Positions 1 through 8,258 of a stretch of DNA of 38,981 nucleotides are shown piece by piece (the stretch's first letter is position 1; the number at the start of each line of letters is the position of its first letter). Origin of the DNA: Acrasis kona (Eukaryota; Heterolobosea; Eutetramitea; Acrasida; Acrasidae); assembly GCA_026419775.2 (NCBI GenBank), contig JAOPGA020001379.1:1-38981 (forward strand), in the 5' to 3' direction. The position numbers were made by a program, and so were the translations under genes. The notes under the pieces were generated by a model. That model saw only the letters and a list, made by a program, of their open reading frames with translations, did not search any database and had not been told where the DNA came from.

Positions 1-220
1 TCTGAAAAGTTAAAAACAATTTCTANNAAAATAAAAAACTAATACTGAAAAATAAAAAACCGAGATATCTCACTCAGAAATGACTGTTGCTCGATACTTC
101 AAAAACGAATCATGCTCTACTCATCAAGGGCTACACAATGATGTAACTTTCGGTTTTTCGGGAATCTGTCGCTTTAGATTAAATATAGTGACTTCATGTA
201 CAAAAGATTTAATTAATCTA
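1..220 (+). repeat. Left terminal inverted repeat
   Basis: This arm matches the reverse complement of 1822-2037 with only a few small gaps. The shared stretch includes the palindrome-like GAGATATCTC and ends inward at AAGATTTAATTAATCTA. Two N bases at 26-27 fall in it. The window starts inside or exactly at the repeat end, so the left target site cannot be seen. Confidence 0.85.
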
Positions 221-308
221 CCGTAAACAATATGAGCTTTGAATGTTATTTATTGAACCTACTTCTTAACACACGCTTACTCTAATCAGTATTCTTCATC
301 CATTTCAT

Positions 309-785
309 TTATCCCTCGCTTCTGGCAAGAATGTCTTTGATAAATTCATCCAATGAATCATAATGCTGGTTGAAAGTTGCGGTTAGCGCATGTTCCTCAT
401 TATCCAACGCAATGACCTCCACCTTCTGACAATTATGTGAGCTTGAAGGGTAATGTCATACTCTCGTCTGTTGTTGAAGCTTTACCACAATCCGCAGCGA
501 AGTGAGCGACTCTAATTGGATCCGCGTCCGGTTCTTGCTAACCAGAGGGAATTTCACCATCAAACCCTCCCATCAGCTCTTGTTTGTTTTCAGGTGTCGA
601 TTCTAATTTTTATTGGCATATGAAGTCTCAGATGTATCCTCGTGTGCCGGCTCACTGTTAGATTGCTCAAAGGAGTCTAATGCACTCTGTTGTGTCTTTC
701 TTCTCCTTCTGTGATTATCAGTGTTCCAATCGCTCGGGCGAATGTTTGACGGCAACACAAGGAACACAAAACATCAAACAAGAAG
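309..785 (-). pseudogene. Degenerate coding tail in the left arm of the inverted element
   Basis: Minus-strand reading gives coding-like sequence in pieces: an Arg-rich stretch (DNHRRRRRKTQQSALDSFEQ) near 670-730, then a piece with GGFDGEIPSG and IRVAHFAADCGKASTTDE (465-600), then EVIALDNEEHALTATFNQHY and a final DILARSEG before a stop at 309-311. A 36-nt GT-AG intron at 426-461 would join the last two pieces in frame. Stops separate the earlier pieces, so the copy looks decayed. The same motifs (GGFD, HLAAD, EVIA) occur in the right arm on the opposite strand. I do not recognise the family. Confidence 0.4.
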
Positions 786-1326
786 AATGGAGGTGGTTAC
801 AAATACCAATTTATTAATCCTTAAAAGTTGGCAGGAACGTTTGAAAGGCATACGTACTCTTACTCTATAAATTGTACATGTTAAGAATGTGACTTCTCGT
901 GCGTTACTTTGTCTCGCGTTGTAAAAACTTCACACAATAACGAGAGCCTCAAGACTCGCGTACCTTTCAACTAACATAACCGATGAGCGTCTACAATCAT
1001 TAGTGTCAACAATTGTGTATCTACTTACCATGAATGAGTCTTTCATTAGACTGGAACCTCCAATTTATATAATGCTCTTATAACCATGAGGGATGGACAT
1101 CAATCCATTGTTTATTCGCAATGTTTTAATTTCAAGATTCCTGTAATTATCCCATCTACTTATAAGACAAAACTAATTTATTTTTAGAAAACCTTATATT
1201 GCCACAAGTCTTGAAGAATCAAGGTTGTTGGACTACATGCTTGGGAATCAAGAATATGTAAAAGCGAACATCACATTTTGAATGCCCAGATAACATCACA
1301 TACACTTTATACAGTACTATCCAAAT

Positions 1327-1640
1327 GTGCGACAGCGCCGATTACGCTTATCATGGAGGAAAACATTGTAAACACTTCGCCTTTCATCTCCACACAACCA
1401 CCGAGAAGTGCAGATAACTGGACGTAATCTAACCCGCAGAATGGCAAGAGCTTTTTGGAGGGTTTGATTACAAAATTCGATCTGTTCAAGAATCGGGCGG
1501 TGCGGATCTTATTGAAGTCACGCACCTCGCTGCAGATAATGACAAACCTTGACAACAGATGAGACAGAAGACAGGAGACAATGATGGAACCCTTCAACCA
1601 CACGAGGTCATTGCATCAACATTGGATATTGAGTAACACA
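1327..1640 (+). pseudogene. Degenerate coding tail in the right arm of the inverted element
   Basis: Plus-strand reading gives QELFGGFDYKIRSVQESGG, then IEVTHLAADNDKP and later PHEVIASTLDIE, interrupted by stops. These match in order the left-arm pieces QELMGGFDGEIPSG, IRVAHFAADCGK and KVEVIALDNEE. The two arms therefore hold diverged inverted copies of one gene end. Function unknown. Confidence 0.4.
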
Positions 1641-1821
1641 CGCCGATTTTTATTGGTTGACTTTATAAAAGATACCTCGACAGAAGCGAGTATGTTTTGC
1701 AAGCATGCAGGATGAATGGAATGGTGGATGCAATCAAGAACANTGATTGGAGTATTGTAAAGCGTGCATTAAGAGGCAAATACAATAAAAAACATTCTCA
1801 AAGTTTGTATAGTTTATTCTT

Positions 1822-2037
1822 TAGATTAATTAAATCTTTTGTACATGAAGTCACTATATTTAATCTAAAGCGACAGATTCCCGAAAAACCGAAAGTTACA
1901 TCATTGTGTAGCCCTTGATGAGTAGAGCATGATTCGTTTTTGAAGTATCGAGCAACAGTCATTTCTGAGTGAGATATCTCGGTTTTTTATTTTTCAGATA
2001 GTTTTTTATTTTTCAGAAATTGTTTTTACTTTTCAGA
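1822..2037 (-). repeat. Right terminal inverted repeat
   Basis: Reverse complement of the first 220 bases. Its outer end, at ACTTTTCAGA, lies inside the reading frame of the next minus-strand gene, whose stop codon (2026-2028) falls in the repeat. Confidence 0.85.
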
Positions 2038-3427
2038 TATCCGCGATCTGATAACATTGATGTCATTCAACAAACAAAGCTGCTCGTTGCTAATGACAAA
2101 TGCATCTGTAAATTCATACTTGATCTTGATCAATTCCCTCAATTCTGCATTTGTGCTGGGCAATAGAATCACCTCTGGTGTGATCAAATTGTTTTGTCCA
2201 TTCTTGATGATAATGGTACCCTGTTGCTGACCAGATCCACTACCACTCTGCACTACAATATATAAGTACTTTTGTTTTGTGTGACTTACTTGAATCAACT
2301 CTACGCTTCTTAACAATAAAGCTTTTTGCTGCCAAAGGAAATGGTAGGACCCTCTTTTTTGTAAATGCCTCAATCGATTCTAGATTTACATCCCCAATAA
2401 GCTTTTTGACTCCTTCTTTTAGAAGAATAACTGGTGTAACGGAATCAGGCACGATANTTTTTTGATTGTTCTTATTGTAAAGTTCTTTTGCACGAATTAC
2501 AACATAATCACTGTTTAAATTAATATTATTCTCTTCAGCGTATCTTTCTTCCTCTAATTTTCTCTGTGTTATAAATTCACCATCAAATTCTGTCGAAACA
2601 AATAATATGTAAATTGAACATGTAAACGATTGGCCAAATACATCTTTCAAGGTATTGATCTGCTTCGAAAATTGTGAAAAATCAATAGCACTTTTGAGGT
2701 TACGATCCTGAATCCAAATGTATGTGTATTTATTCATGTGGGTGTCTTCATAAAGTTTTGATGTATCATATGTCTTGTTGAATCCCTCGGGTTGCTGAGG
2801 AATTTCCATTGTTTGTTTGTTGTTAACAAATGTAGTCAGTGGTTCATGCAAGAATCGAACTTGACCTTTTGAGTGGTCATCAGAATCCAAAGGAATTTTG
2901 ATCATCTCATCAAAAGAATGAGATGTGTTTTTCGTAGGATAATATAAACGATGTGGTTCCATGTGTAAATTGATCATGGGGAATAATGCTGCATCATAAT
3001 CGTTATTGATCAATTTTGAAAGATCAATTTGATTTTTTAGCAATTTTGCGTTCTCACATAAGTGTTCCCACCTTCCACTTGCGATTGTTGCGAGTTTAGG
3101 TATGTTCATCACCTCGTGTTTGAATCGTCCACATTTTGTCTGGGCAACCTCCCCCTCAAGAAAAGGAAACAAAGACTTATAGGTGGTGTTTTGACTTGCG
3201 TCATTTATAACTATTATCAATTCGTTAACAATGGTAGTGATGTGTTGTTCTTCAAAACAATTCATGATGAGATTGTTGACCAGACAAGGCGAATTGTTTC
3301 CACTCCTGCTTTTACCAATAGAGAAGATGATGGATGATCTACCAGATACATATGGAAGTATTTTGCCACTAAGTTTGGTTATTCGAAAGATAAAACACGA
3401 CTCTAAATGGACTGCCGATACTAACAA
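2026..3427 (-). CDS. Unrecognised multi-exon accessory gene, 5' end not found (locus A)
   Basis: Two exons (3427-2290 and 2252-2026) are joined by a 37-nt intron, 2253-2289, that starts GTAAGT and ends TTGTAG; splicing gives at least 454 residues. No ATG lies near the 5' end, so an upstream exon is likely. Near the N-terminus, after SSIIFSIGKSRSGNNS, sits what may be a decayed P-loop (GKSRSG), followed ~45 residues later by EVAQTKCG, which recalls the switch region of GB1/RHD3-type GTPases; this is speculative. A WEHLCENAKLLKN motif and a KKRVLPFPLAAKSF segment before the intron resemble parts of locus B (5378-7121). An N base (2457) leaves one residue unknown. The last four codons lie in the terminal repeat of the neighbouring element. 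Confidence 0.6.
2253..2289 (-). other. Conserved 3' intron of locus A
   Basis: 37-nt GT-AG intron in phase 2. Beyond the splice sites it shares GTAAGTCACACAA and AAAAGTACT with the intron at 5647-5688 of locus B, at the homologous place before a Gly/Ser/Gln-rich stretch. Confidence 0.7.
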
Positions 3428-3522
3428 TTGAATTTTGCACCCTCTGTTGATTGACTCTGAAAATAATTTATTAAACAGTTGTTATTTACAACGAATTATT
3501 TCTTAATCATATCGAGAGTGTA

Positions 3523-3594
3523 TATTCCTTTCTAGACATTAGCGAACACTTTGTCGGAAACTTTATTCACCATCGCACATGTCTAGAAGGAATA
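3523..3594. repeat. Short inverted repeat, 16-17 bp arms
   Basis: TATTCCTTTCTAGACAT (3523-3539) is mirrored by ATGTCTAGAAGGAATA (3579-3594) with one base missing, leaving a 39-nt loop. It lies upstream of locus A and before the tRNA-Cys. It could be a tiny MITE-like insertion or a structured end; no coding reading seen. Confidence 0.55.
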
Positions 3595-3659
3595 AATTCT
3601 TTTAATCAGCTTTTTCCTTAAATGCACTATATATGTAGGAATTTATAAATTTGATATAT

Positions 3660-3744
3660 GGACGTATAGCTCAGCGGTTGTTTTTGGTTATAGAGCAGGC
3701 GACTGCAGATCGTCAGGTCACCAGTTCAAACCTGGTTGCGTCCT
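3660..3744 (+). tRNA. tRNA-Cys (GCA) with an enlarged D-loop
   Basis: Acceptor stem GGACGTA (3660-3666) pairs fully with TGCGTCC (3737-3743), discriminator T at 3744. D-stem GCTC/GAGC (3669-3672, 3693-3696); anticodon stem GGCGA/TCGTC around loop CTGCAGA with anticodon GCA at 3705-3707; T-arm ACCAG-TTCAAAC-CTGGT. All stems are intact. A TTTTT run (3751-3755) can stop Pol III. The D-loop is 20 nt (3673-3692) where 7-10 is usual, so about 10-13 nt are extra, with an apparent GGTT...GGTT duplication. The A box (TAGCTCAGCGG) precedes the insert and stays whole. This could be a D-loop intron, a tolerated large loop or a pseudogene. Confidence 0.85.
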
Positions 3745-3786
3745 TCTTCTTTTTATATTATTTGATCATGTTGTGTTATTTAAAAA

Positions 3787-3984
3787 TCAATCCCATGGAG
3801 TGCAGAATCTGAATTTTAAACTTGATTCATCCAACTCTATCACTGGAGTATCAAAGAATACATCAATTTCCGATTTCCGAATGTTATTTGTTACTCTGGT
3901 TATTCTTGAAAGTGTGCTATTTCCCGTAGGCTGTGTTTTTGTTTGTAGTGGCACAGGATATTGTCCTTTTAATTTATTCTTCAT
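3787..3984 (-). CDS. Small ORF, 65 aa, start overlapping the stop of the ORF before it
   Basis: The ATG (3982-3984) overlaps the TAA of the 110-codon ORF in a TAATG arrangement. The product includes a hydrophilic N-terminus and VIELDESSLKFRF near the end. The opposite strand is also open here, so coding status is unsure. No family recognised. Confidence 0.2.
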   Translation of the reverse strand: MKNKLKGQYPVPLQTKTQPTGNSTLSRITRVTNNIRKSEIDVFFDTPVIELDESSLKFRFCTPWD

Positions 3985-4316
3985 TACACTGTAAATGTAA
4001 ATGTTACAACATCATGCTCTAAATGATTGTGCAGGATGCAAGCTATAAAGTACGTGTCGTTTCCATCCACCTTTGTTTTGTACTTGTTAAAATGCACTAG
4101 ACCTTCTGAAACCACTGCAANGATAATGTCATCCATGTCCTGATATGGAGGTAGTCGATCTCGGATGTTATTGAGAAAACCAAACATTTCATAATAAAGC
4201 GGCAGGGTAAATGAAGGTTGTGGGCTTTCATTCTTCGGTAATTTGGTTTTACTAGCCCTCCTGAGAACAAGTATATCTTGATTCAATCCTTGGGATACAT
4301 CCGTGGATTCAACCAT
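3984..4316 (-). CDS. Hypothetical protein, 110 aa
   Basis: ATG-started minus-strand ORF. The product has a polar N-terminus (about residues 1-35) and then a segment with aromatic and hydrophobic spacing (LYYEMFGFLNNIRDRLPPY) and a C-terminal half rich in H, N and V. An N at 4121 hides one residue. No family recognised. It is transcribed in the same direction as locus A. Its stop overlaps a second ATG (TAATG), behind which a 65-codon ORF runs to 3787. Could be a real accessory gene or a decayed fragment. Confidence 0.35.
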   Translation of the reverse strand: MVESTDVSQGLNQDILVLRRASKTKLPKNESPQPSFTLPLYYEMFGFLNNIRDRLPPYQDMDDIIXAVVSEGLVHFNKYKTKVDGNDTYFIACILHNHLEHDVVTFTFTV

Positions 4317-4616
4317 AATTGTTGCGGATGGGATAGGATATCCGGATTGATCCCATCCCTAAGGTGCTCTAAATCTGATTGTTTGGGATCACATTCCACC
4401 AACTGCATTATAGGGTAACCGTGGAAAGAAAATACATTTGGAAGTTACGGTGATTTTTATAACGCAGCCAATGCTATCAATAACACAATTAAATGAAAAA
4501 TTAGAGATTAAGCATAGAACAGAGAATTAGTACATCATATCCAAATTCGAAGAATCTCTTTCGTTTTTAAATGCTAAAAAACTTGCATTTATTTTGAAAA
4601 GTTACAATTTTTACAT
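4317..4616. other. Spacer, nothing recognised
   Basis: AT-rich spacer between a small minus-strand ORF and the tRNA-Leu. No convincing ORF, repeat or RNA structure was seen. Confidence 0.5.
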
Positions 4617-4709
4617 GGCGATTTGATCGAGTTCTTTACGATATTGGTCTAAGATGGACGACTCAAGTTCGTCTCCGAAAGGGCGTGGGTTCAAATCCCA
4701 CAGTCGTCA
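4617..4709 (+). tRNA. tRNA-Leu (CAA) with an enlarged D-loop
   Basis: Acceptor GGCGATT (4617-4623) pairs with AGTCGTC (4702-4708) with two wobble pairs; discriminator A at 4709, as expected for Leu. Anticodon stem GACGA/TCGTC (4657-4661, 4669-4673) holds loop CTCAAGT with anticodon CAA at 4664-4666. A Leu-type variable arm (CC-GAAA-GG) and T-arm GTGGG-TTCAAAT-CCCAC follow, then a TTTTT terminator at 4711. The D-stem is ATC/GAT. The D-loop runs 24 nt (4629-4652); eukaryotic tRNA-Leu has about 11 (GAGTGGTCTAA). The sequence reads GAGT, about 13 extra nt, then GGTCTAA, so the insert splits the A box. There is no intron at the usual 37/38 site. Confidence 0.8.
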
Positions 4710-4881
4710 CTTTTTAATACATAATACACATTTCATTTATCAAATCTATCCCCTTGTCTATAGTCTGCAGATTGTCTGATTTGATTGTTTGCTAGTTGAT
4801 GCGCAGTTGATAAAAAAAAAGCTCTTCGTCAAAAACTGTTTTGGTTGAGTTATTGCAGTGGTACGACGAGGTGCTAACGAA

Positions 4882-5416
4882 ATGCAGTTAATCAAGCTCT
4901 TGAGTCTGATTACCGTATTATTAGTGTGTATTATAAATGCACAATGCAATTACAGACACGCTGAACTAGGTTTGTTCCCCTACGTCAATTTTTCAAAATC
5001 TTTAATTCTTTAGATGTACCCTGTTCTGTACATCAACATTTGCCCCATCTCTTCGTGGTCATCTACCAAGCATTTTTTACGTTGAGATCATCGGAGACCG
5101 CAATCCTGCAACCATCCGTTATGTCACACAAGATTATCAAAAAGTACTATTGTTCAATTATTTGGTGAAATTAATTCAATTGTAGTTTTTAGAACAAGAG
5201 TCCTTACGATTATGTTTTTCTCACCTTAGAGAGCGAAGAATTCCACATCCTAAAATTCCAGAACCCACTTTTGTGACAAATCTTTATAATGCTTGTATAG
5301 CTGGTAATTGGGATGCCATAGNTCGCCTACTTGCTAAGAACATACAAAGTAGAGATACATCAATTACATGGACACGTCTAGGTGATTCTAATTTTAGAAT
5401 AGTGGTTATCATATAG
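4882..5416 (+). CDS. Hypothetical secreted protein, three exons (weak model)
   Basis: An ATG at 4882 opens a signal-peptide-like start (MQLIKLLSLITVLLVCIINA). Introns at 4974-5013 (40 nt, weak GTTCCC donor) and 5144-5185 (42 nt, GTACTA...TTGTAG) give one frame of 150 residues ending at TAG 5414-5416. The middle reads FYVEIIGDRNPATIRYVTQD; the C-terminal part contains YNACIAGNWDAI, an ankyrin-like phrase. The last codons overlap the minus-strand tail of locus B on the other strand, so the 3' end may be truncated or wrong. An N at 5322 hides one residue. No family assigned. Confidence 0.4.
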
Positions 5417-7121
5417 ATTTTTAACAGTCACTTCAGCAAATGTTTCTCCATAGTAATCGTCATCGAGGATCTTTTGAACCAATTNTTGCAAATAGTCTTT
5501 CTCATCACCCTCTTTTTCATTCAACCACACACGCTCTAACCACTGCTTAAAAGCGCGCCTACTCTTCTGCTGCTTCATCTCCTCATACGCCTCCTTCTGC
5601 TCTGGAGTTTGCTGCACAGCACCTCCACTCTGACCTCCACCACCCACTACAATAACATGTTGAGTACTTTTTGTGTTGTGTGACTTACTTGGTTGGGTTG
5701 TATTGTTTTTTTTATCTTGATCTTTGAGTCCAACAAAAAATGGAATTTTGTCCAAATATTTTAACACATTTTCTACACCAATTACTCTGTCAATGGTGTA
5801 GTCTTTAAAGAAAGAGTGGATTGGTAGGGTACAACCTTCGAAATTTCTAGGACCCATTATTTTGACAACTTTTGGAGCATCGTCATCCCACGGCTCATCC
5901 CCCGACTCATCCTCCGGCTCATCCTCCGGCTCGCTAGTCTGAGCTTTGCTTGACTTGCGCTTTTTGATACTCCTCCCACCTTGCGTAGAGGCTTTCCTCT
6001 TGGAACTGTGCTGCTTGCTCTTCGATTTTTCTTGTCTCAACTTTGCCAATGTTTTTTTATCGTACCACCCTATCAAAACACTCACGTCATCTGGATGGTA
6101 CATTTGAAGCGTTTGTACGCTTCTATCGGCGTCGTACAAATCCATAGCACATTTTGCGCTAATGTTGAACCAAGCGATTTCGCCTGTACGTTTACTTTTC
6201 ATGCAATAACTTAGATCTGGATAACCCGACCTTTTTGTCTTTAGTTTAGACTCTTGAAATTTTTCTTTTAATGCATTAATATCACCTTCGTCTTTTTTTT
6301 CGTCGCTCTGTACTACCGAGGAAATTTTTTTGGGGGGCCTTGTTTTGGTGGTTTTTTGTGCTTCACACGTTGCTTGTTTTTTTTTGCATTTTGTTTCCTC
6401 TTTATCGCACCGTTTTTCAATTTTTCAAGTACTTTTGGATGCCACCATCGAATTTCGATTGTTTCAATATCATCGTCTTCGGAGGATTGTATTTTCGCAT
6501 CCAACGTTAGATAGATAGTTTTATTGTCGCTCAATTGATTGATTGATTTGAAATATTGAAATTTGTATAGATCAAGAGTCGTAGGTTCAAATTCGTCACC
6601 ACCAATGAGTTTATGTAGAGGTGATGCAGGGTTTTGCAGCTCCATAGCCAACGCCAATTGAAAAGTGTCACCATGCGATCCGTTACCAGTCAAGACACTC
6701 ATATGGTTTTTTAGCATCTGGCAATTCTCGTCACCATACAGGAGTGACATTCCTTGCTCCCACCTTTTTTTAAAACAGGAAATGACTCGAACAAGTACAT
6801 ATAATCATTAATACAAACCCATCTCACAAATCCCATATCCTCATAAGGCCTCCACTCCTTTGGGATGTTCACGTTTGGGATTTGTACGCAATAAACATGC
6901 TTGTGTCTTTGTTCGTCAAATTCAGCATATTTTTTACTGGCCGTACGATCTTTTTCTCCTGAACGTGCGGGGTTAGCGGTAAATTGATTAGTTTCGATGT
7001 TCAATAAACCAACTACCCCACCAATAAACTCTGGGTATTTCCATATTGCTACCATTCTATTGATAATTGTTGAACACACTGACTGATCTGCCGCGAGATA
7101 ATGTGGTTGTGCAAATAACAT
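5378..7121 (-). CDS. Multi-exon accessory gene related to locus A (locus B, distal part)
   Basis: Four exons on the minus strand (7121-6799, 6763-6367, 6307-5689, 5646-5378) are joined by introns of 35, 59 and 42 nt and read in one frame to a TAG at 5378-5380. The product, about 535 residues, has a Lys/Arg- and Glu/Asp-rich middle, possibly nuclear-localising (RSIKKRKSSK followed by an acidic PEDEPEDE run), and a Gly-rich patch after the last intron. WEQG...NCQMLKN and the KYLDKIPFFVGLKDQ segment resemble locus A. The last intron matches the locus A intron in place, phase and part of its sequence. It lies directly downstream of the NTPase ORF on the same strand, and one transcript may cover both. 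An N at 5485 hides one residue. Function unknown. Confidence 0.55.
5647..5688 (-). other. Conserved 3' intron of locus B
   Basis: 42-nt GT-AG intron, phase 2, beginning GTAAGTCACACAACAC and ending TTATTGTAG. It matches the 37-nt intron of locus A outside the splice sites. Confidence 0.7.
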
Positions 7122-7196
7122 GTTAGCAACAGTAGTTTCAGATTCTCGAACCGAATCGATTGTGACGTTCTCTTTGGGTATTTGTGAGTAACTGTT

Positions 7197-8180
7197 TTAA
7201 AACTGAAGCAGAAGCTTTTGAATAAATCGCGATGGCCCTTCCAACCTTTTATACTCAGAAAGTAGTTCTTTTCTATTGATGTGACTGAGATCGCAAAAGT
7301 GGCTTACAACCTCTTCGATCATTTGCGCGTTCGAATATGCGATGATTGGCAGTTCTTGCAACTTCAGCTTTGTGTCGACAATAATACGTCTATTACAGTC
7401 CGTGTTCGTTCCGCTTAAGGCAAAATTGATCGGGACATCTTTTAATAAAATTTTTCTGATGCATTCACATAATCCAAGGAGATTGAGATTGTCCAATTCA
7501 TCATCATACTTTTCGTACTTCTTTTCTCTAATAGTCTCTAATGAGAAGCAATAATCGGAGGACCATGAACTACATTCATCAATGTGGACAACAATCCCTT
7601 CTTTCTGCATAACTTTTAAAAGTGTGTCGCACATCAATTTGATCCTCTCCAAGATCACATGTTCGTACTTATCAAAGTCCGCGTATCGATGTGGTCCTTT
7701 AACCCCATTAGTTGTAACTTGCACCCATTCAAATCCTTCGATATAAGTGTTTTCTTGAAGTTCATTCAAAGCGTTGTAAAGTATTCTGAGTATGGTGGGA
7801 AGCATGATCTTTGACAAGCATTTTAAAATGTCTTCAGCACTTCTTTTAGTCGAAAAAATAGAATCGGGTTCTTGTTCTTTATAATACTGTTTGATAAGTT
7901 GTTCTGTAGACGAAAATATAGGTCCATCCATCCGAGTTTTAATCATTGCTTGATTAGATTCTCTACACGCATGAAAAACTGTTGATGTTTTTCCTACGCC
8001 TGTATAATCAAACAAACATGCGATCTTCGGCTCATATGCCTGCCCACCAGACGGACGTTTACTTTTAAAAAAAGTGGATAAGGCTTTTTTCGTCGGCGTG
8101 TCGGTGTGGTACGATAGAATGTGATTGAAATCATTTTTTGCGTTCTTAAAGATGGTTGTTCCAACAGAACTCTTGTTCAT
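7197..8180 (-). CDS. Crinkler/STAND-like P-loop NTPase (candidate)
   Basis: 327 codons from the first in-frame ATG (8178-8180). A Walker A-like loop TGVGKTS is at residues 60-66, a Walker B strand IVVHIDE ends at 202, a sensor-like ALSGT is at 254-258, and a GPSRF motif at 315-319 followed by leucines recalls the GxPR motif of STAND and Crinkler NTPases. The family is known as the NTPase header of Crinkler-type proteins in oomycetes, chytrids, Glomeromycota and other protists; the assignment rests on motif order only. No LFLAK-type leader is seen, but an upstream exon may exist. The product would bind and split ATP or GTP. The distal locus B exons follow at once on the same strand, suggesting a composite protein or gene pair. 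Confidence 0.55.
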   Translation of the reverse strand: MNKSSVGTTIFKNAKNDFNHILSYHTDTPTKKALSTFFKSKRPSGGQAYEPKIACLFDYTGVGKTSTVFHACRESNQAMIKTRMDGPIFSSTEQLIKQYYKEQEPDSIFSTKRSAEDILKCLSKIMLPTILRILYNALNELQENTYIEGFEWVQVTTNGVKGPHRYADFDKYEHVILERIKLMCDTLLKVMQKEGIVVHIDECSSWSSDYCFSLETIREKKYEKYDDELDNLNLLGLCECIRKILLKDVPINFALSGTNTDCNRRIIVDTKLKLQELPIIAYSNAQMIEEVVSHFCDLSHINRKELLSEYKRLEGPSRFIQKLLLQF

Positions 8181-8258
8181 CCTCCGTTTTGTGTGGTCAA
8201 CAAGAGTTGCGGGTGACAAATCACAGCAGGGTAAAAAAAATTCCGTCCGTAAACACAG

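Larger units (their letters stand above)
1..2037. mobile_element. Inverted element with ~218 bp terminal inverted repeats, unclassified DNA element
   Basis: The first 220 bases reappear, reverse-complemented and nearly identical, at 1822-2037, so this looks like a DNA element of about 2 kb. The true left end may lie before base 1. The outer part of each repeat holds two or three copies of a short CTGAAAAATAAAAAAC-like motif. Inside, the two arms carry diverged copies of the same coding tail, reading outward in both directions (minus on the left, plus on the right), so the inverted symmetry goes deeper than the terminal repeats. I see no transposase motif. It could be a non-autonomous TIR element or an inverted duplication of a gene end. 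The right terminus overlaps the last codons of the neighbouring minus-strand gene. Confidence 0.7.

Noticed and set aside
4658-4708. A perfect pairing of GACGACT (4658-4664) with AGTCGTC, suggesting a short armless tRNA starting at 4658
   Set aside because: GACGA is the anticodon stem of a full tRNA-Leu; the upstream acceptor GGCGATT at 4617 gives a complete cloverleaf with correct variable arm and discriminator.
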